From contig JAUNDK010000024.1 in the NCBI GenBank assembly GCA_030526115.1, positions 1-33,089 on the forward strand: DNA of 33,089 bases. Reading direction: 5' to 3'. Both the position numbers and the translations under genes were made by a program. Shown piece by piece: positions 1-7,360 of the stretch. Origin of the DNA: Clostridia bacterium. GTDB lineage: Bacteria > Bacillota > Clostridia > Oscillospirales > Acutalibacteraceae. Position 1 is the stretch's first letter, and each line of letters starts with the position of its first letter. The notes beneath the pieces were generated by a model. That model had not been told where the DNA came from. It was given only the letters and a program-made list of their open reading frames with translations, and made no database searches.

Positions 1-42
1 TATCAAATTTTGTTCAAATTATATTTTTACGGGAGCAATTAA

Positions 43-1077
43 ATGTCCAGACTATCTATCTTTTTTAAACGTGTTAAAGATGGTAGCCTTAATCGAATGA
101 ATCTTCATGCCCATAAGATCAAAGAAGAAACAGGCCGTCCTGTTATTCTTACAGAACTTGATATGGCATGGTGTATATTCAGATACGGAATAGGATACCT
201 TGAATACCACGTATTCGGTTTCTCCAAAGTGCATGGTGCAAAAAAACGATCAACTTTTATGAATATGGATCATAATGTATCTCTTGTCAGAATGCTCAAT
301 GATCCCAGTTACTATTCTGCTGTTGAGGATAAATCTCAGTTCGAAAGAAACTTTGCCGCTTATCTCGGCAGAGAACATATCGATCTAAGAGATAAAGATA
401 CTTCTGATCTGAAAGCATTCTGTGAAGGCAAGGAATATGTCTTTGCTAAATGCACAGATATGTTCGGCGGTATCGGAGTACAGAAGATTGATGTTTCATC
501 TATAAAGGATTATTCTTCTTTATATAATGAACTCAGACATAACAGCCAGTTCCTCGTAGAGGATGAAATACGTCAGCATCATATAATGAATAAATTATGT
601 GCTGCCTGTGTTAACACTCTTCGTGTTGTCACACTTCTGAAAGACGGTGAACCTCATATCGGCTATGTTCTTCTCAGAGTCGGAAGCGGCAACAAGCCTG
701 TTGACAACATAAGCTCCGGAGGAATGTACACACTGGTCGGTGAAGACGGCGTTCTCCACTTCCCTGCTTTCTGTGACAAAACCGGCGACTTTTACGAACA
801 TCACCCTGTTACGGGTACTAAATTCATCGGTTTTGAGATTCCTTATTTCGCAGAGGCAATCGACATGTGCAAAAAAGCGGCCCTCGAGGTTCCTCAGATG
901 GGCTATGTCGGCTGGGATGTCGGAATCACAGAAAACGGACCCGTTCTTGTTGAAGGAAATAACTTCCCGGGTTATGATATGCCTCAGAATTCATGCTTCC
1001 ATACCGACGGAACAGGAATTCTTCCGAAATTCGAGAAAATCCTCGGCATGAAGATTCCGAGAAATTACAGAAAATAA
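43..1077 (+). CDS. ATP-grasp protein, sugar-transfer-associated type
   Basis: A 344-residue soluble protein resembling the sugar-transfer-associated ATP-grasp family (ATPgrasp_ST), whose members often sit in polysaccharide or capsule loci; the substrate is unknown. ATP-grasp hallmarks are visible: VFAKCTDMFGGIGV at residues 133-146 (nucleotide-binding lysine plus glycine-rich loop), VEDEI at 172-176 (adenine-contacting strand), NTLRVVT at 191-197, WDVGIT at 291-296 and VLVEGN at 301-306 (metal-binding Glu/Asn). There is no signal peptide or membrane segment. The ATG follows a GGGAG ribosome site about seven bases upstream. No glycosyltransferase neighbour is visible, but the gene starts 43 bases from the window edge, so an upstream operon partner could lie outside. 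It ends in a clear terminator. It is transcribed toward oriC, head-on to the leftward fork. The ATP-grasp fold is secure; the cellular role is inferred. Confidence 0.8.
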   Translation: MSRLSIFFKRVKDGSLNRMNLHAHKIKEETGRPVILTELDMAWCIFRYGIGYLEYHVFGFSKVHGAKKRSTFMNMDHNVSLVRMLNDPSYYSAVEDKSQFERNFAAYLGREHIDLRDKDTSDLKAFCEGKEYVFAKCTDMFGGIGVQKIDVSSIKDYSSLYNELRHNSQFLVEDEIRQHHIMNKLCAACVNTLRVVTLLKDGEPHIGYVLLRVGSGNKPVDNISSGGMYTLVGEDGVLHFPAFCDKTGDFYEHHPVTGTKFIGFEIPYFAEAIDMCKKAALEVPQMGYVGWDVGITENGPVLVEGNNFPGYDMPQNSCFHTDGTGILPKFEKILGMKIPRNYRK

Positions 1078-1081
1078 AAAT

Positions 1082-1118
1082 AAGCTGTTGCTTTGAATAC
1101 AGGGCAGCAGCTTTTCTT
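1082..1118 (+). terminator. Terminator of the ATP-grasp gene
   Basis: AAGCTGTTGC (1082-1091) pairs with GCAGCAGCTT (1104-1113) with one G-U pair, then TTCTTAT follows. It begins five bases after the stop codon. Confidence 0.75.
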
Positions 1119-1130
1119 ATAATTATATAA

Positions 1131-1164
1131 CCAAAAAGAGCGTACGATTTTTCTTCGTACGCTC
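1131..1164 (-). terminator. Terminator of the lipoprotein gene
   Basis: A perfect 10-bp stem, GAGCGTACGA (1138-1147) with TCGTACGCTC (1155-1164) and a 7-base loop. On the minus strand it is followed by TTTTTGG. On the plus strand it is followed by AATCTTTTTATT, so it could also act as a back-up for the plus-strand gene. Confidence 0.8.
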
Positions 1165-1174
1165 AATCTTTTTA

Positions 1175-1702
1175 TTACTTACCGACGAAAGAAGTGAACT
1201 TCTCCATTGTTCTCTCTGTGAATGCCTTCTGGACATCATCTTTCTCGTCATCTGAGTTTCTGTAAACCATGAGGAACTTATCGCTGTCGGAAAGAACAGC
1301 CTCAACATTTTCATGTAATGCTGAGAATGTGCCGTTCTCCTTAACGGATGCAATTGTCTCCTCAGCCTTCTCATTCAGGTTCTCTGTATCGAACTCATAA
1401 ATCTCGCATGTGACTGTTGTTCCCTCATATTTATAAGAGAACTTTGCGCCGTTTACGGCACCGATAAAGTCGTGAGCCATTTCTTCGCCCTCACCTGCAA
1501 GAACCTCACATACTGTAAGATAATCTACAATGCCGGCAAAGTCATTTGTGTAGGAGCTCATATCGGGATTCTGCTCTTCTTCTGAGATTTCAATCTTCGC
1601 TGTGGAAGAAGATGATGTACCGGATGTGGACACGCAGCCTGTGAAAGCCATAGCCATACAAAGAACGAGCATAAGAGCTAAAATCTTCTTTATATTTTTC
1701 AT
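1175..1702 (-). CDS. Small secreted lipoprotein, function unknown
   Basis: A 175-residue protein with a lipoprotein signal peptide: basic start MKNIKK, hydrophobic stretch to about residue 20, then lipobox FTGC with the lipidated Cys at residue 23. A Ser/Thr-rich linker (about 24-35) precedes a mixed alpha/beta domain of about 135 residues rich in Glu and Asp. That domain would be anchored on the outer face of the membrane. I do not recognise the family. The mature domain keeps two cysteines, in the segments TVCEVLA and TVTCEIY, which might form a disulfide. An A-rich AAAGGAAAA ribosome site precedes the ATG. It is a single-gene unit between the tRNA pair upstream and its own terminator. Surface lipoprotein is well supported; any role is unknown. 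Confidence 0.8.
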   Translation of the reverse strand: MKNIKKILALMLVLCMAMAFTGCVSTSGTSSSSTAKIEISEEEQNPDMSSYTNDFAGIVDYLTVCEVLAGEGEEMAHDFIGAVNGAKFSYKYEGTTVTCEIYEFDTENLNEKAEETIASVKENGTFSALHENVEAVLSDSDKFLMVYRNSDDEKDDVQKAFTERTMEKFTSFVGK

Positions 1703-1735
1703 ATTCTTTTTTCCTTTTCTTTTTGATAAAAATTT

Positions 1736-1770
1736 AAGCCCTGCCTCAAACGATCAGACAGGGCTTTTTT
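1736..1770. terminator. Hairpin between the tRNA genes and the lipoprotein gene
   Basis: AAGCCCTG (1736-1743) pairs with CAGGGCTT (1759-1766). TTTTTT follows on the plus strand and AAATTTTTATC on the minus strand. No plus-strand gene ends here, so on the minus strand it is either a back-up terminator for the tRNA transcript or a leader hairpin of the lipoprotein mRNA. Direction is undecided. Confidence 0.5.
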
Positions 1771-1791
1771 CCGGCTCAAGAGATGTCACCA

Positions 1792-1838
1792 TAAAAACAA
1801 AAACAACCCTTATTCACCTTAGGTGATCCGGGTTGTTT
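1792..1838 (-). terminator. Terminator of the tRNA-Met/tRNA-Glu transcript
   Basis: On the minus strand AAACAACCC (1838-1830) pairs with GGGTTGTTT (1809-1801). An inner hairpin TCACCT/AGGTGA stacks inside. TTGTTTTTAT follows. It begins two bases after the tRNA-Glu CCA end. Confidence 0.75.
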
Positions 1839-1839
1839 G

Positions 1840-1914
1840 TGGTGACCCGGACGAGAATCGAACTCGTGATACCGCCGTGAAAGGGCGGTGTCTTAACCTC
1901 TTGACCACCGGGCC
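1840..1914 (-). tRNA. tRNA-Glu (anticodon TTC)
   Basis: A 75-nt cloverleaf on the minus strand. The acceptor GGCCCGG pairs with CCGGGTC. The anticodon stem CCGCC/GGCGG encloses loop CTTTCAC, giving anticodon TTC. The T-arm contains GTTCGATTC. The 3' end A-CCA is encoded. It lies three bases after tRNA-Met on the same transcript, so the two are co-transcribed and processed apart. Confidence 0.95.
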
Positions 1915-1917
1915 GTA

Positions 1918-1994
1918 TGGTAGCGGCTATAGGATTTGAACCTACGACACTTCGGGTATGAACCGAATGCTCTAGCCAACTGAGCTAAACCGCC
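1918..1994 (-). tRNA. tRNA-Met, elongator type (anticodon CAT)
   Basis: A 77-nt cloverleaf on the minus strand starting GGCGGTTTAGCTCAG. The anticodon stem TTCGG/CCGAA encloses loop TTCATAC (anticodon CAT). The T-arm contains GGTTCAAATCC and CCA is encoded. The first acceptor pair is G-U rather than the unpaired base typical of initiators, and there is no GGG/CCC anticodon stem, so it is not fMet. A lysidine-modified Ile tRNA also has CAT, but the overall sequence looks like elongator Met. Confidence 0.9.
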
Positions 1995-2044
1995 ATATAT
2001 ACTTGTTAAACCTTTTGTGTCACTCGGTTTTATCAAGCTTCGTT

Positions 2045-2073
2045 ATTATACTAATTCCATACGGATTTGTCAA
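2045..2073 (-). promoter_or_regulatory. Consensus sigma-A promoter for the tRNA pair
   Basis: On the minus strand, a perfect TTGACA -35 (2073-2068), a 17-base spacer, and a perfect TATAAT -10 (2050-2045). It lies about 50 bases upstream of tRNA-Met, as expected for a strong stable-RNA promoter. Confidence 0.9.
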
Positions 2074-2132
2074 CACTTTTTTTAAAATTTTTTTCAGTAT
2101 TTATTTTACACTGTTCTTACGTGTTTTTAATG

Positions 2133-2161
2133 TTGACGGAATCCCGATACAGTAGTAGCAT
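2133..2161 (+). promoter_or_regulatory. Probable promoter of the MFS gene
   Basis: TTGACG (2133-2138), a 17-base spacer and TAGCAT (2156-2161), 40 bases before the MFS start codon. The -35 matches five of six bases, the -10 four of six. Confidence 0.5.
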
Positions 2162-2200
2162 ATCTCATAGTAATATATTATCTTTAAGGACAGATTTATA

Positions 2201-3436
2201 ATGAAAAAACAGATTTTCAGAAGAAACATTCTGCACGGAATGAACCCGGCACAGACCACTCTGATAAAGCTGATATTAATGGAATGCTTTTACTGGTTTG
2301 CCTGGAGCTTCGGTCAGTATCAGACGGTTTATCTTCAGGGCAAAGGTATGGATTCAGCCTATATCGGTACATTAAATGCAGTAGCCTCTGTTGTTGCAAT
2401 TGTCGCAATGACCATATGGGGCATTATCGCAGACAGGATAAACTCGGTCAAAAAAACTCTGCTGATTGTAATGGTGCTTTCCGCCGTTATGTTCGGTGCA
2501 ATAGGATTTCTTCCTGCCTCGGTAAAATTTGCCGCCGCAATGTTCATGGTATACTGCCCTCTCGCAAACTTCTCGAGAGGTTCGATAAACACTCTGCTTG
2601 ATAATTTCACGGTAAGAAACTGTGCTGTTTACCGAATTAACTACGGAGCCATTCGATCCATAGGTTCTTTCACTTTTGCGGTGGGCTCGGTTCTTCTCTC
2701 CGCTCTGATTATTCCGGCAATCGGCGTTAAATATACCTTTGTGCTTTTCGCCATAGGATTAATACCCGCATTTCTGACGGTTCTCAGCTCCCCCGATCCG
2801 AAATCTCCGGTTCGCAAGGAGAAAAAGGAAAAGGTAAACCCAAAAGCTCTTTTCAAAAATTATTACTATGTCACTTTCATAGTATTTGTACTCATTGTTT
2901 ACATTCCTTTCATGAGCGAATACAGTTTCCTCTCCTACTATATGGAAGCAAAGGGAATTGCCACCGGTCAGCTTGGAACCATACTCGCCCTCAGGGCAAT
3001 TATGGAAATGCCTTTCCTGATTTTCATGGCAAAGCTGAGAAAGCATTTCAAACTGAAATATCTCATGATGGTTGCAGCCACACTCATAGGAATAGAGTGT
3101 TTCTGCCTCGGAACATTTGCCGGAGGATTCAAATCCGTAGCCGCTCTCACATCCATTTTCGGAATGGGCAACGGCATATTAATCGGAACCACATCAAATT
3201 ATCTGTTCAAACTGGCACCGGATAACCTGAAGGCAACAGCCCAGACCATATTCGGTTCCACAACAGCCCTTGCAGGATTTATCGGAAATCTCGGCGGTGG
3301 ATATCTGTTCAAGATTATCGGAGCCGAAAAATTCTATCTTATGCTCAGCGGCATAATTTTTGTGGGTGTCATTTTCTTTATACTCTCCTTTATCTTCTAC
3401 AAAAAGGAATCAAACCCCGGCGATATACTCGACTGA
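2201..3436 (+). CDS. Major facilitator superfamily transporter
   Basis: A 411-residue integral membrane protein with about 12 hydrophobic helices. The loop between helices 2 and 3 carries WGIIADRI (about residues 73-80), a form of the MFS signature. A basic cytoplasmic loop (about 203-216, PVRKEKKEK) separates the two six-helix halves. The general build is that of MFS_1-like permeases (the LacY/nucleoside symporter side of the superfamily), but the substrate cannot be read from sequence; sugar or nucleoside is possible. The start ATG has AAGGA ten bases upstream and its own candidate promoter. It is monocistronic: terminators or other-strand genes lie on both sides. It is transcribed toward oriC. 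The alpha-xylosidase 1.5 kb downstream is separated from it by an opposite-strand gene, so a shared sugar pathway is only a possibility. Confidence 0.8.
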   Translation: MKKQIFRRNILHGMNPAQTTLIKLILMECFYWFAWSFGQYQTVYLQGKGMDSAYIGTLNAVASVVAIVAMTIWGIIADRINSVKKTLLIVMVLSAVMFGAIGFLPASVKFAAAMFMVYCPLANFSRGSINTLLDNFTVRNCAVYRINYGAIRSIGSFTFAVGSVLLSALIIPAIGVKYTFVLFAIGLIPAFLTVLSSPDPKSPVRKEKKEKVNPKALFKNYYYVTFIVFVLIVYIPFMSEYSFLSYYMEAKGIATGQLGTILALRAIMEMPFLIFMAKLRKHFKLKYLMMVAATLIGIECFCLGTFAGGFKSVAALTSIFGMGNGILIGTTSNYLFKLAPDNLKATAQTIFGSTTALAGFIGNLGGGYLFKIIGAEKFYLMLSGIIFVGVIFFILSFIFYKKESNPGDILD

Positions 3437-3440
3437 TTTC

Positions 3441-3483
3441 AAAGGTAAGACTGAATTTCGGACGGTCTTACCTTTTCTTTTTA
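3441..3483 (+). terminator. Terminator of the MFS gene
   Basis: GGTAAGAC (3444-3451) pairs perfectly with GTCTTACC (3465-3472), followed by TTTTCTTTTT. Confidence 0.85.
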
Positions 3484-3530
3484 CCCTGCACAGATTATAA
3501 TAAGCTATATCTGTATTAAGGAGAAATGCT

Positions 3531-4091
3531 ATGATACCGGAAACGGAAAGACTTATACTCAGACCATTTACCGTAAACGATGCCGCCGACGCATTCGAAT
3601 ATTTAAGCCGTATATCCATAAACTGCTTCATGTCCATGAAAATAAACAGCATGGAAGAAGCCGTAAAAGAGATGGAAAAGAGGGTTAAAGAAAACGATGA
3701 GCTTTATTTCGCCATCGAGCTGAAGGAAACATGCAAAGTTATCGGTGAGATATTCACCCACGGGGAAACAAGCAATTTCGATGAAAACCGGAAAGATACA
3801 TACAGCCCCTGCTGGATGCTGAATGACGAATATACAGGCAAAGGATACGCCTATGAGGCGGCATATGCACTCTATGACTATCTTTTCAATGTTCTTGATG
3901 CAAGGCGAATTTACGCCTATACGGAGGACTATAATATATCGAGTCAGAAATTATGTGAGAGGCTGGGTATGAGGAAAGAGGGAATGTTCATGGAATATGT
4001 CACCTTTGTGAGTGATGAAAAGGGCGAGCCGATTTACGAAAATACCATGCAGTGGGCGATACTCAGCAAAGAATGGAAAGAAAAGCATTAA
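3531..4091 (+). CDS. GNAT acetyltransferase, RimJ/RimL type
   Basis: A 186-residue acetyltransferase of the Acetyltransf_3 (RimJ/RimL-like) class. It would move an acetyl group from acetyl-CoA to an amino group; the acceptor is unknown (ribosomal protein N-termini, a drug or a metabolite in known relatives). The N-terminal TERLILRPF is the typical first strand. The acetyl-CoA loop is near YTGKGYAYEA (about residues 102-111). The later ERLGMRKEG is the usual family C-terminal signature. AAGGAG (3518-3523) precedes the ATG by seven bases. A TATAAT lies at 3496-3501 but without a convincing -35, so the promoter is uncertain. No stop-proximal terminator is obvious; the downstream block at 4092-4280 may supply one. 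Confidence 0.85.
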   Translation: MIPETERLILRPFTVNDAADAFEYLSRISINCFMSMKINSMEEAVKEMEKRVKENDELYFAIELKETCKVIGEIFTHGETSNFDENRKDTYSPCWMLNDEYTGKGYAYEAAYALYDYLFNVLDARRIYAYTEDYNISSQKLCERLGMRKEGMFMEYVTFVSDEKGEPIYENTMQWAILSKEWKEKH

Positions 4092-4280
4092 AGCTTTTGC
4101 CGGGCTTTTCTCGAAAAGACTGTGGGTTTGGGCAAAGCCCAATCAGATTTGCTGACAGATAAAAACAGAAGGGAAACCATTGCGAAGCAATAACAAAAAG
4201 AAGGTAGCCAAACAACGAAGTGCTTTTGGCGGACCTCTTGATGAAAGAAAAAATCATGAGATAAAATGCTATATCATTGC
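4092..4280. repeat. Intergenic block, possible dispersed repeat relic
   Basis: About 190 bases with no credible gene. It contains GGGCTTT (4102-4108) and AAAGCCC (4134-4140) as distant inverted arms, with a nested CTTTTCTCGAAAAG hairpin. It also contains phrases such as GGCGGACCTCTTGATGAAAG that resemble the multi-copy intergenic elements common in Clostridia. Only one copy is present here, so the repeat nature is inferred from resemblance and not shown. The minus strand is open but translates into a low-complexity, Phe/Ser-rich peptide unlike real proteins. Confidence 0.35.
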
Positions 4281-4311
4281 AAAACAGGCAGGCTCAATTT
4301 GAACCTGCCTG
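4281..4311 (-). terminator. Terminator of the flavin-reductase-like gene
   Basis: CAGGCAGG (4285-4292) and CCTGCCTG (4304-4311) pair, with an inner extension including a G-U pair on the minus strand. TTTT follows on that strand. It starts ten bases past the stop codon. Confidence 0.8.
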
Positions 4312-4320
4312 TAATTTATA

Positions 4321-4821
4321 TCAGTCCTTTTTGAGAACCTTCTCAATTTCAACAACATAGGTTGTGTGGAAGTCACCGTCAGCGTAATTGCTCTCGGCGA
4401 GACCGTCAACACAGAAGCACTCAGCTTTCATCTCCTGAGCATAGAGCTTCCTGCAGATGAATACCGTGTCGGAATCCGAAAAGTAAGGAACTTCACCCTC
4501 GTAGGCAATCTCAAGGCCTGCTGTGGCAATTTTATCTTCATCCCTGCCGGAATGTCTGCCAAAATATGTGAGCTGTTCTCTGAACTGCTCAGGTAACATG
4601 CAGAGGGATAACTCACTGCCCTCATCAACAAAGCCCTTTGTGAATCTTGAGCTTCTTATGAAAATATATGCGACAGGCTTGTTCCAGAGTATTCCCACAC
4701 CGCCCCATGAAGCTGTCATGGTGTTCACTCTGTCGCCCTTTTTCGCTGTGATGAGCATCCAGTCCTTGCCTATCATCTTAAAGGGATTGTTCGGAAGTTC
4801 GTAAACGCTTATTTCTTTCAT
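4321..4821 (-). CDS. Flavin-reductase-like FMN-binding protein
   Basis: A 166-residue protein of the flavin-reductase-like domain family (split-barrel FMN-binding). The N-terminal NPFKMIGKDWMLITAKKGDRVNTMTASWGGVG is interrupted by no gap and carries the family's typical NTMTASWGG segment (about residues 33-41), which lines the FMN pocket. IFIRSSRFTKGFV (53-65) and LSLCMLPEQFREQL (72-85) are further family-type segments. Members bind FMN and either reduce free flavin or act as small NAD(P)H-dependent reductases; which one applies is unknown. GAGGAAAA lies just upstream of the ATG. It is single-gene and divergent from the alpha-xylosidase, sharing a 127-base upstream region with it. Confidence 0.8.
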   Translation of the reverse strand: MKEISVYELPNNPFKMIGKDWMLITAKKGDRVNTMTASWGGVGILWNKPVAYIFIRSSRFTKGFVDEGSELSLCMLPEQFREQLTYFGRHSGRDEDKIATAGLEIAYEGEVPYFSDSDTVFICRKLYAQEMKAECFCVDGLAESNYADGDFHTTYVVEIEKVLKKD

Positions 4822-4948
4822 GATTTTTCCTCACTTTCGTATATAACTTTATTTTAGCCTGTGATATAATATCTGAAGTATTTCCCGTAAATTATATACA
4901 GTATTCAGAAACTTATCAATGTTGGATTTTTCACTATGGGAGGAAAAT

Positions 4949-7255
4949 ATGAAATTCACAAAAGGCTACTGGCTTAATAAAGAGGGCGTGCAGAATTTTG
5001 ATGTATGCCAGATCCGTGAGGTTAAAGTCACGGATAACGATGTTTACCTCTACTCTGTTCCCTATCTTCAGGATGAGCGTGCCATGGGCGGTCCTGTAAT
5101 TGAGATGTTTATCTCATCACCGCAGGAGAATATCATCCGCACTCAGGCTTATCACTTTATGGGATCAAACAGAAAGGAACCTCAGTTTGACCTCGACATT
5201 AAAAATATTAAACTCGATGTCACCGAGGAAGAAAACCGGATTGAGATAAAGTCAGGCAAAACTTCTCTCGTCATCACAAAATGCCCTGCCTCATTCACTT
5301 ATTATTATGACGGCAGAAAGCTCACAAACATAGGCGATAAGTTCGGGCACTCCATGATTTCCTATATGACTACACCCGAAGGCCCATTCATGCGCACCCA
5401 GCTTGATGTTGATTTAGCCGAGTGTGTCTACGGCCTCGGCGAGCGTTTTACTCCGTTTGTAAAGAACGGTCAGGTCGTCGATATGTGGAACGAAGACGGC
5501 GGAACATGCTCCGAGATTTCCTACAAGAATATTCCGTTCTACATCACAAATAAGGGTTACGGAGTGCTTGTGAATTCCACAGATAAAGTAAGCTTCGAGG
5601 TCTGTTCCGAGCAGGTTACAAGGGTGCAGTTCTCCATTCCTGGAGAGAAAACGGATTTCATGGTAATCGGCGGTTCCGACATGAAAGATGTGCTTGTCAA
5701 TTATACAAATCTTGCAGGTAAACCGGCTCTGCCACCTGCATGGACTTTCGGTCTGTGGCTCACATCTTCTTTCACAACAAATTACGACGAAGAAACGGTA
5801 ATGGGTTTTGTAAACGGCATGAAGGACAGAAATATTCCTCTTTCCGTGTTCCATTTTGACTGTTACTGGATGAAAGAGAACGAATGGTGTAACTTCGACT
5901 GGGATAAGGCCATGTTCCCTGATATTGACCACCAGCTCGCTGTAATGAAGGAGAAGGGTCTCAAAATCTGCGTGTGGATTAACTCCTACATTGCCCAGAA
6001 ATCACCGCTTTTCAAAGAGGGCAAGGAGCATGGCTATCTGCTCAAAAGGCCTGACGGCGATGTATGGCAGTGGGATTTATGGCAGGCAGGTATGGGTCTT
6101 GTGGACTTTACCAACCCCGAGGCCTGCGAGTGGTACAAGTCTAAGCTTCGTCATCTTCTTAATCAGGGTGTTGACTGCTTCAAGACAGACTTCGGTGAGA
6201 GAATTCCCACCGATGTGGTTTACTATGATGGCTCCGACCCTCAGATGATGCACAACTATTACACCTATCTTTACAACAAAGTTGTATTCGAGCTTCTCGA
6301 GGAATATCACGGAAAAAATCATGCCTGTGTATTCGCGAGAAGTGCCACAGTCGGCGGCCAGAAATTCCCTGTTCACTGGGGCGGTGACTGTTCCTCAAAC
6401 TATCTCTCCATGTCAGAGAGCCTTCGTGCAGGTCTTTCACTGTGTATGTCAGGTTTCGGTTTCTGGAGCCACGATATGTCAGGCTTCGAGGGTACAGCTC
6501 CTTACGATGTATATAAACGCTGGGCGGCTTTCGGTCTGCTCTCAACCCATTCAAGATTACACGGCTCCAATTCCTACAGAGTACCGTGGCTTTTCGGTGA
6601 GGAGAGTGTGGATGTTGTGCGTTACTTCACCAATCTCAAGTGCCGTCTTATGCCTTATCTGTTCACAGAGGCGGTAAAGACCCACGAAACAGGCGTTCCT
6701 GTCATGCGTGCAATGGTTCTCGAGTTTACAGAGGACAGAACCTGCAATAACATAGATTTACAGTATATGCTGGGTTCAAACCTCATGGTGTGCCCTGTAT
6801 TCACAGAGAGCGGAGATATTGAATATTATCTGCCAAAGGGTACATGGACCAATATACTTTCCAACGAGCGCATCTGCGGCGGAGAATGGAAGCAGGAGAA
6901 CCACAATTTCTTCAGCCTTCCGCTCATGGCAAGGGAGAACTCTATTATTCCGTTCGGATATAACGATCAGGCTCCTGAGTATGATTATTCCAAGGATCTT
7001 GAGCTTCATGTTTTTGAGCTGACAGATAAGGCGAGTGCCGCAGTATGCGATATGAACGGCAATAAGGTGCTTGATGTCACAGCCGAGAACAATGACGGCA
7101 GGGTAACAGTAAAGCTCTCACAGCTCTTTGAGGGTATGAAAATCGTTATGAGAAATGTATCTTCCGTAAGTAGTTTAACCGGCGCAGAAGCAGTCGAAAG
7201 TGAGATTGGAACTGTTCTTAAAGTAAACGCAGAAGAAGTTTCTTTTGAAATCTGA
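4949..7255 (+). CDS. yicI: GH31 alpha-xylosidase, YicI type
   Basis: A 768-residue glycoside hydrolase family 31 enzyme, close in length and residue numbering to E. coli YicI (772). It should release alpha-linked xylose from the non-reducing end of isoprimeverose or xyloglucan oligosaccharides. The nucleophile Asp414 is in CFKTDFGERIPTDV and the acid/base Asp480 in FPVHWGGDC; the E. coli equivalents are 416 and 482. The N-terminal GH31 beta domain and the long (beta/alpha)8 barrel are both intact. There is no signal peptide, so it acts in the cytoplasm on imported sugars. An in-frame ATG at 4919 is possible, but GGGAGG at 4938-4943 just before the ATG at 4949, and alignment of MKFTKGYW with the YicI N-terminus, favour the shorter start. 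TATAAT at 4865-4870 may be its -10. No xyloglucan transporter or other hydrolase is beside it. Confidence 0.92.
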   Translation: MKFTKGYWLNKEGVQNFDVCQIREVKVTDNDVYLYSVPYLQDERAMGGPVIEMFISSPQENIIRTQAYHFMGSNRKEPQFDLDIKNIKLDVTEEENRIEIKSGKTSLVITKCPASFTYYYDGRKLTNIGDKFGHSMISYMTTPEGPFMRTQLDVDLAECVYGLGERFTPFVKNGQVVDMWNEDGGTCSEISYKNIPFYITNKGYGVLVNSTDKVSFEVCSEQVTRVQFSIPGEKTDFMVIGGSDMKDVLVNYTNLAGKPALPPAWTFGLWLTSSFTTNYDEETVMGFVNGMKDRNIPLSVFHFDCYWMKENEWCNFDWDKAMFPDIDHQLAVMKEKGLKICVWINSYIAQKSPLFKEGKEHGYLLKRPDGDVWQWDLWQAGMGLVDFTNPEACEWYKSKLRHLLNQGVDCFKTDFGERIPTDVVYYDGSDPQMMHNYYTYLYNKVVFELLEEYHGKNHACVFARSATVGGQKFPVHWGGDCSSNYLSMSESLRAGLSLCMSGFGFWSHDMSGFEGTAPYDVYKRWAAFGLLSTHSRLHGSNSYRVPWLFGEESVDVVRYFTNLKCRLMPYLFTEAVKTHETGVPVMRAMVLEFTEDRTCNNIDLQYMLGSNLMVCPVFTESGDIEYYLPKGTWTNILSNERICGGEWKQENHNFFSLPLMARENSIIPFGYNDQAPEYDYSKDLELHVFELTDKASAAVCDMNGNKVLDVTAENNDGRVTVKLSQLFEGMKIVMRNVSSVSSLTGAEAVESEIGTVLKVNAEEVSFEI

Positions 7256-7283
7256 AAAATGAATATACAGTAAAATACATAGC

Positions 7284-7320
7284 AAAACGGCACCGACCCA
7301 AAAGTCGATGCCGTTATTTT
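7284..7320. terminator. Bidirectional terminator between yicI and gyrA
   Basis: AACGGCACCGAC (7286-7297) pairs with GTCGATGCCGTT (7304-7315). On the minus strand the one irregular pair is a G-U wobble and TTTTGC follows; on the plus strand it is a C-A mismatch and ATTTTTATG follows. It sits between convergent genes, so it probably ends both. Confidence 0.8.
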
Positions 7321-7360
7321 TATGCAGTTAGGTTTTGCCTATTAAATCTACGGAAGAATA

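Noticed and set aside
4063-4257. A 64-codon minus-strand frame in the 4.1-kb intergenic block
   Set aside because: Phe/Ser-rich peptide without ribosome site; typical of a false call on an intergenic repeat.
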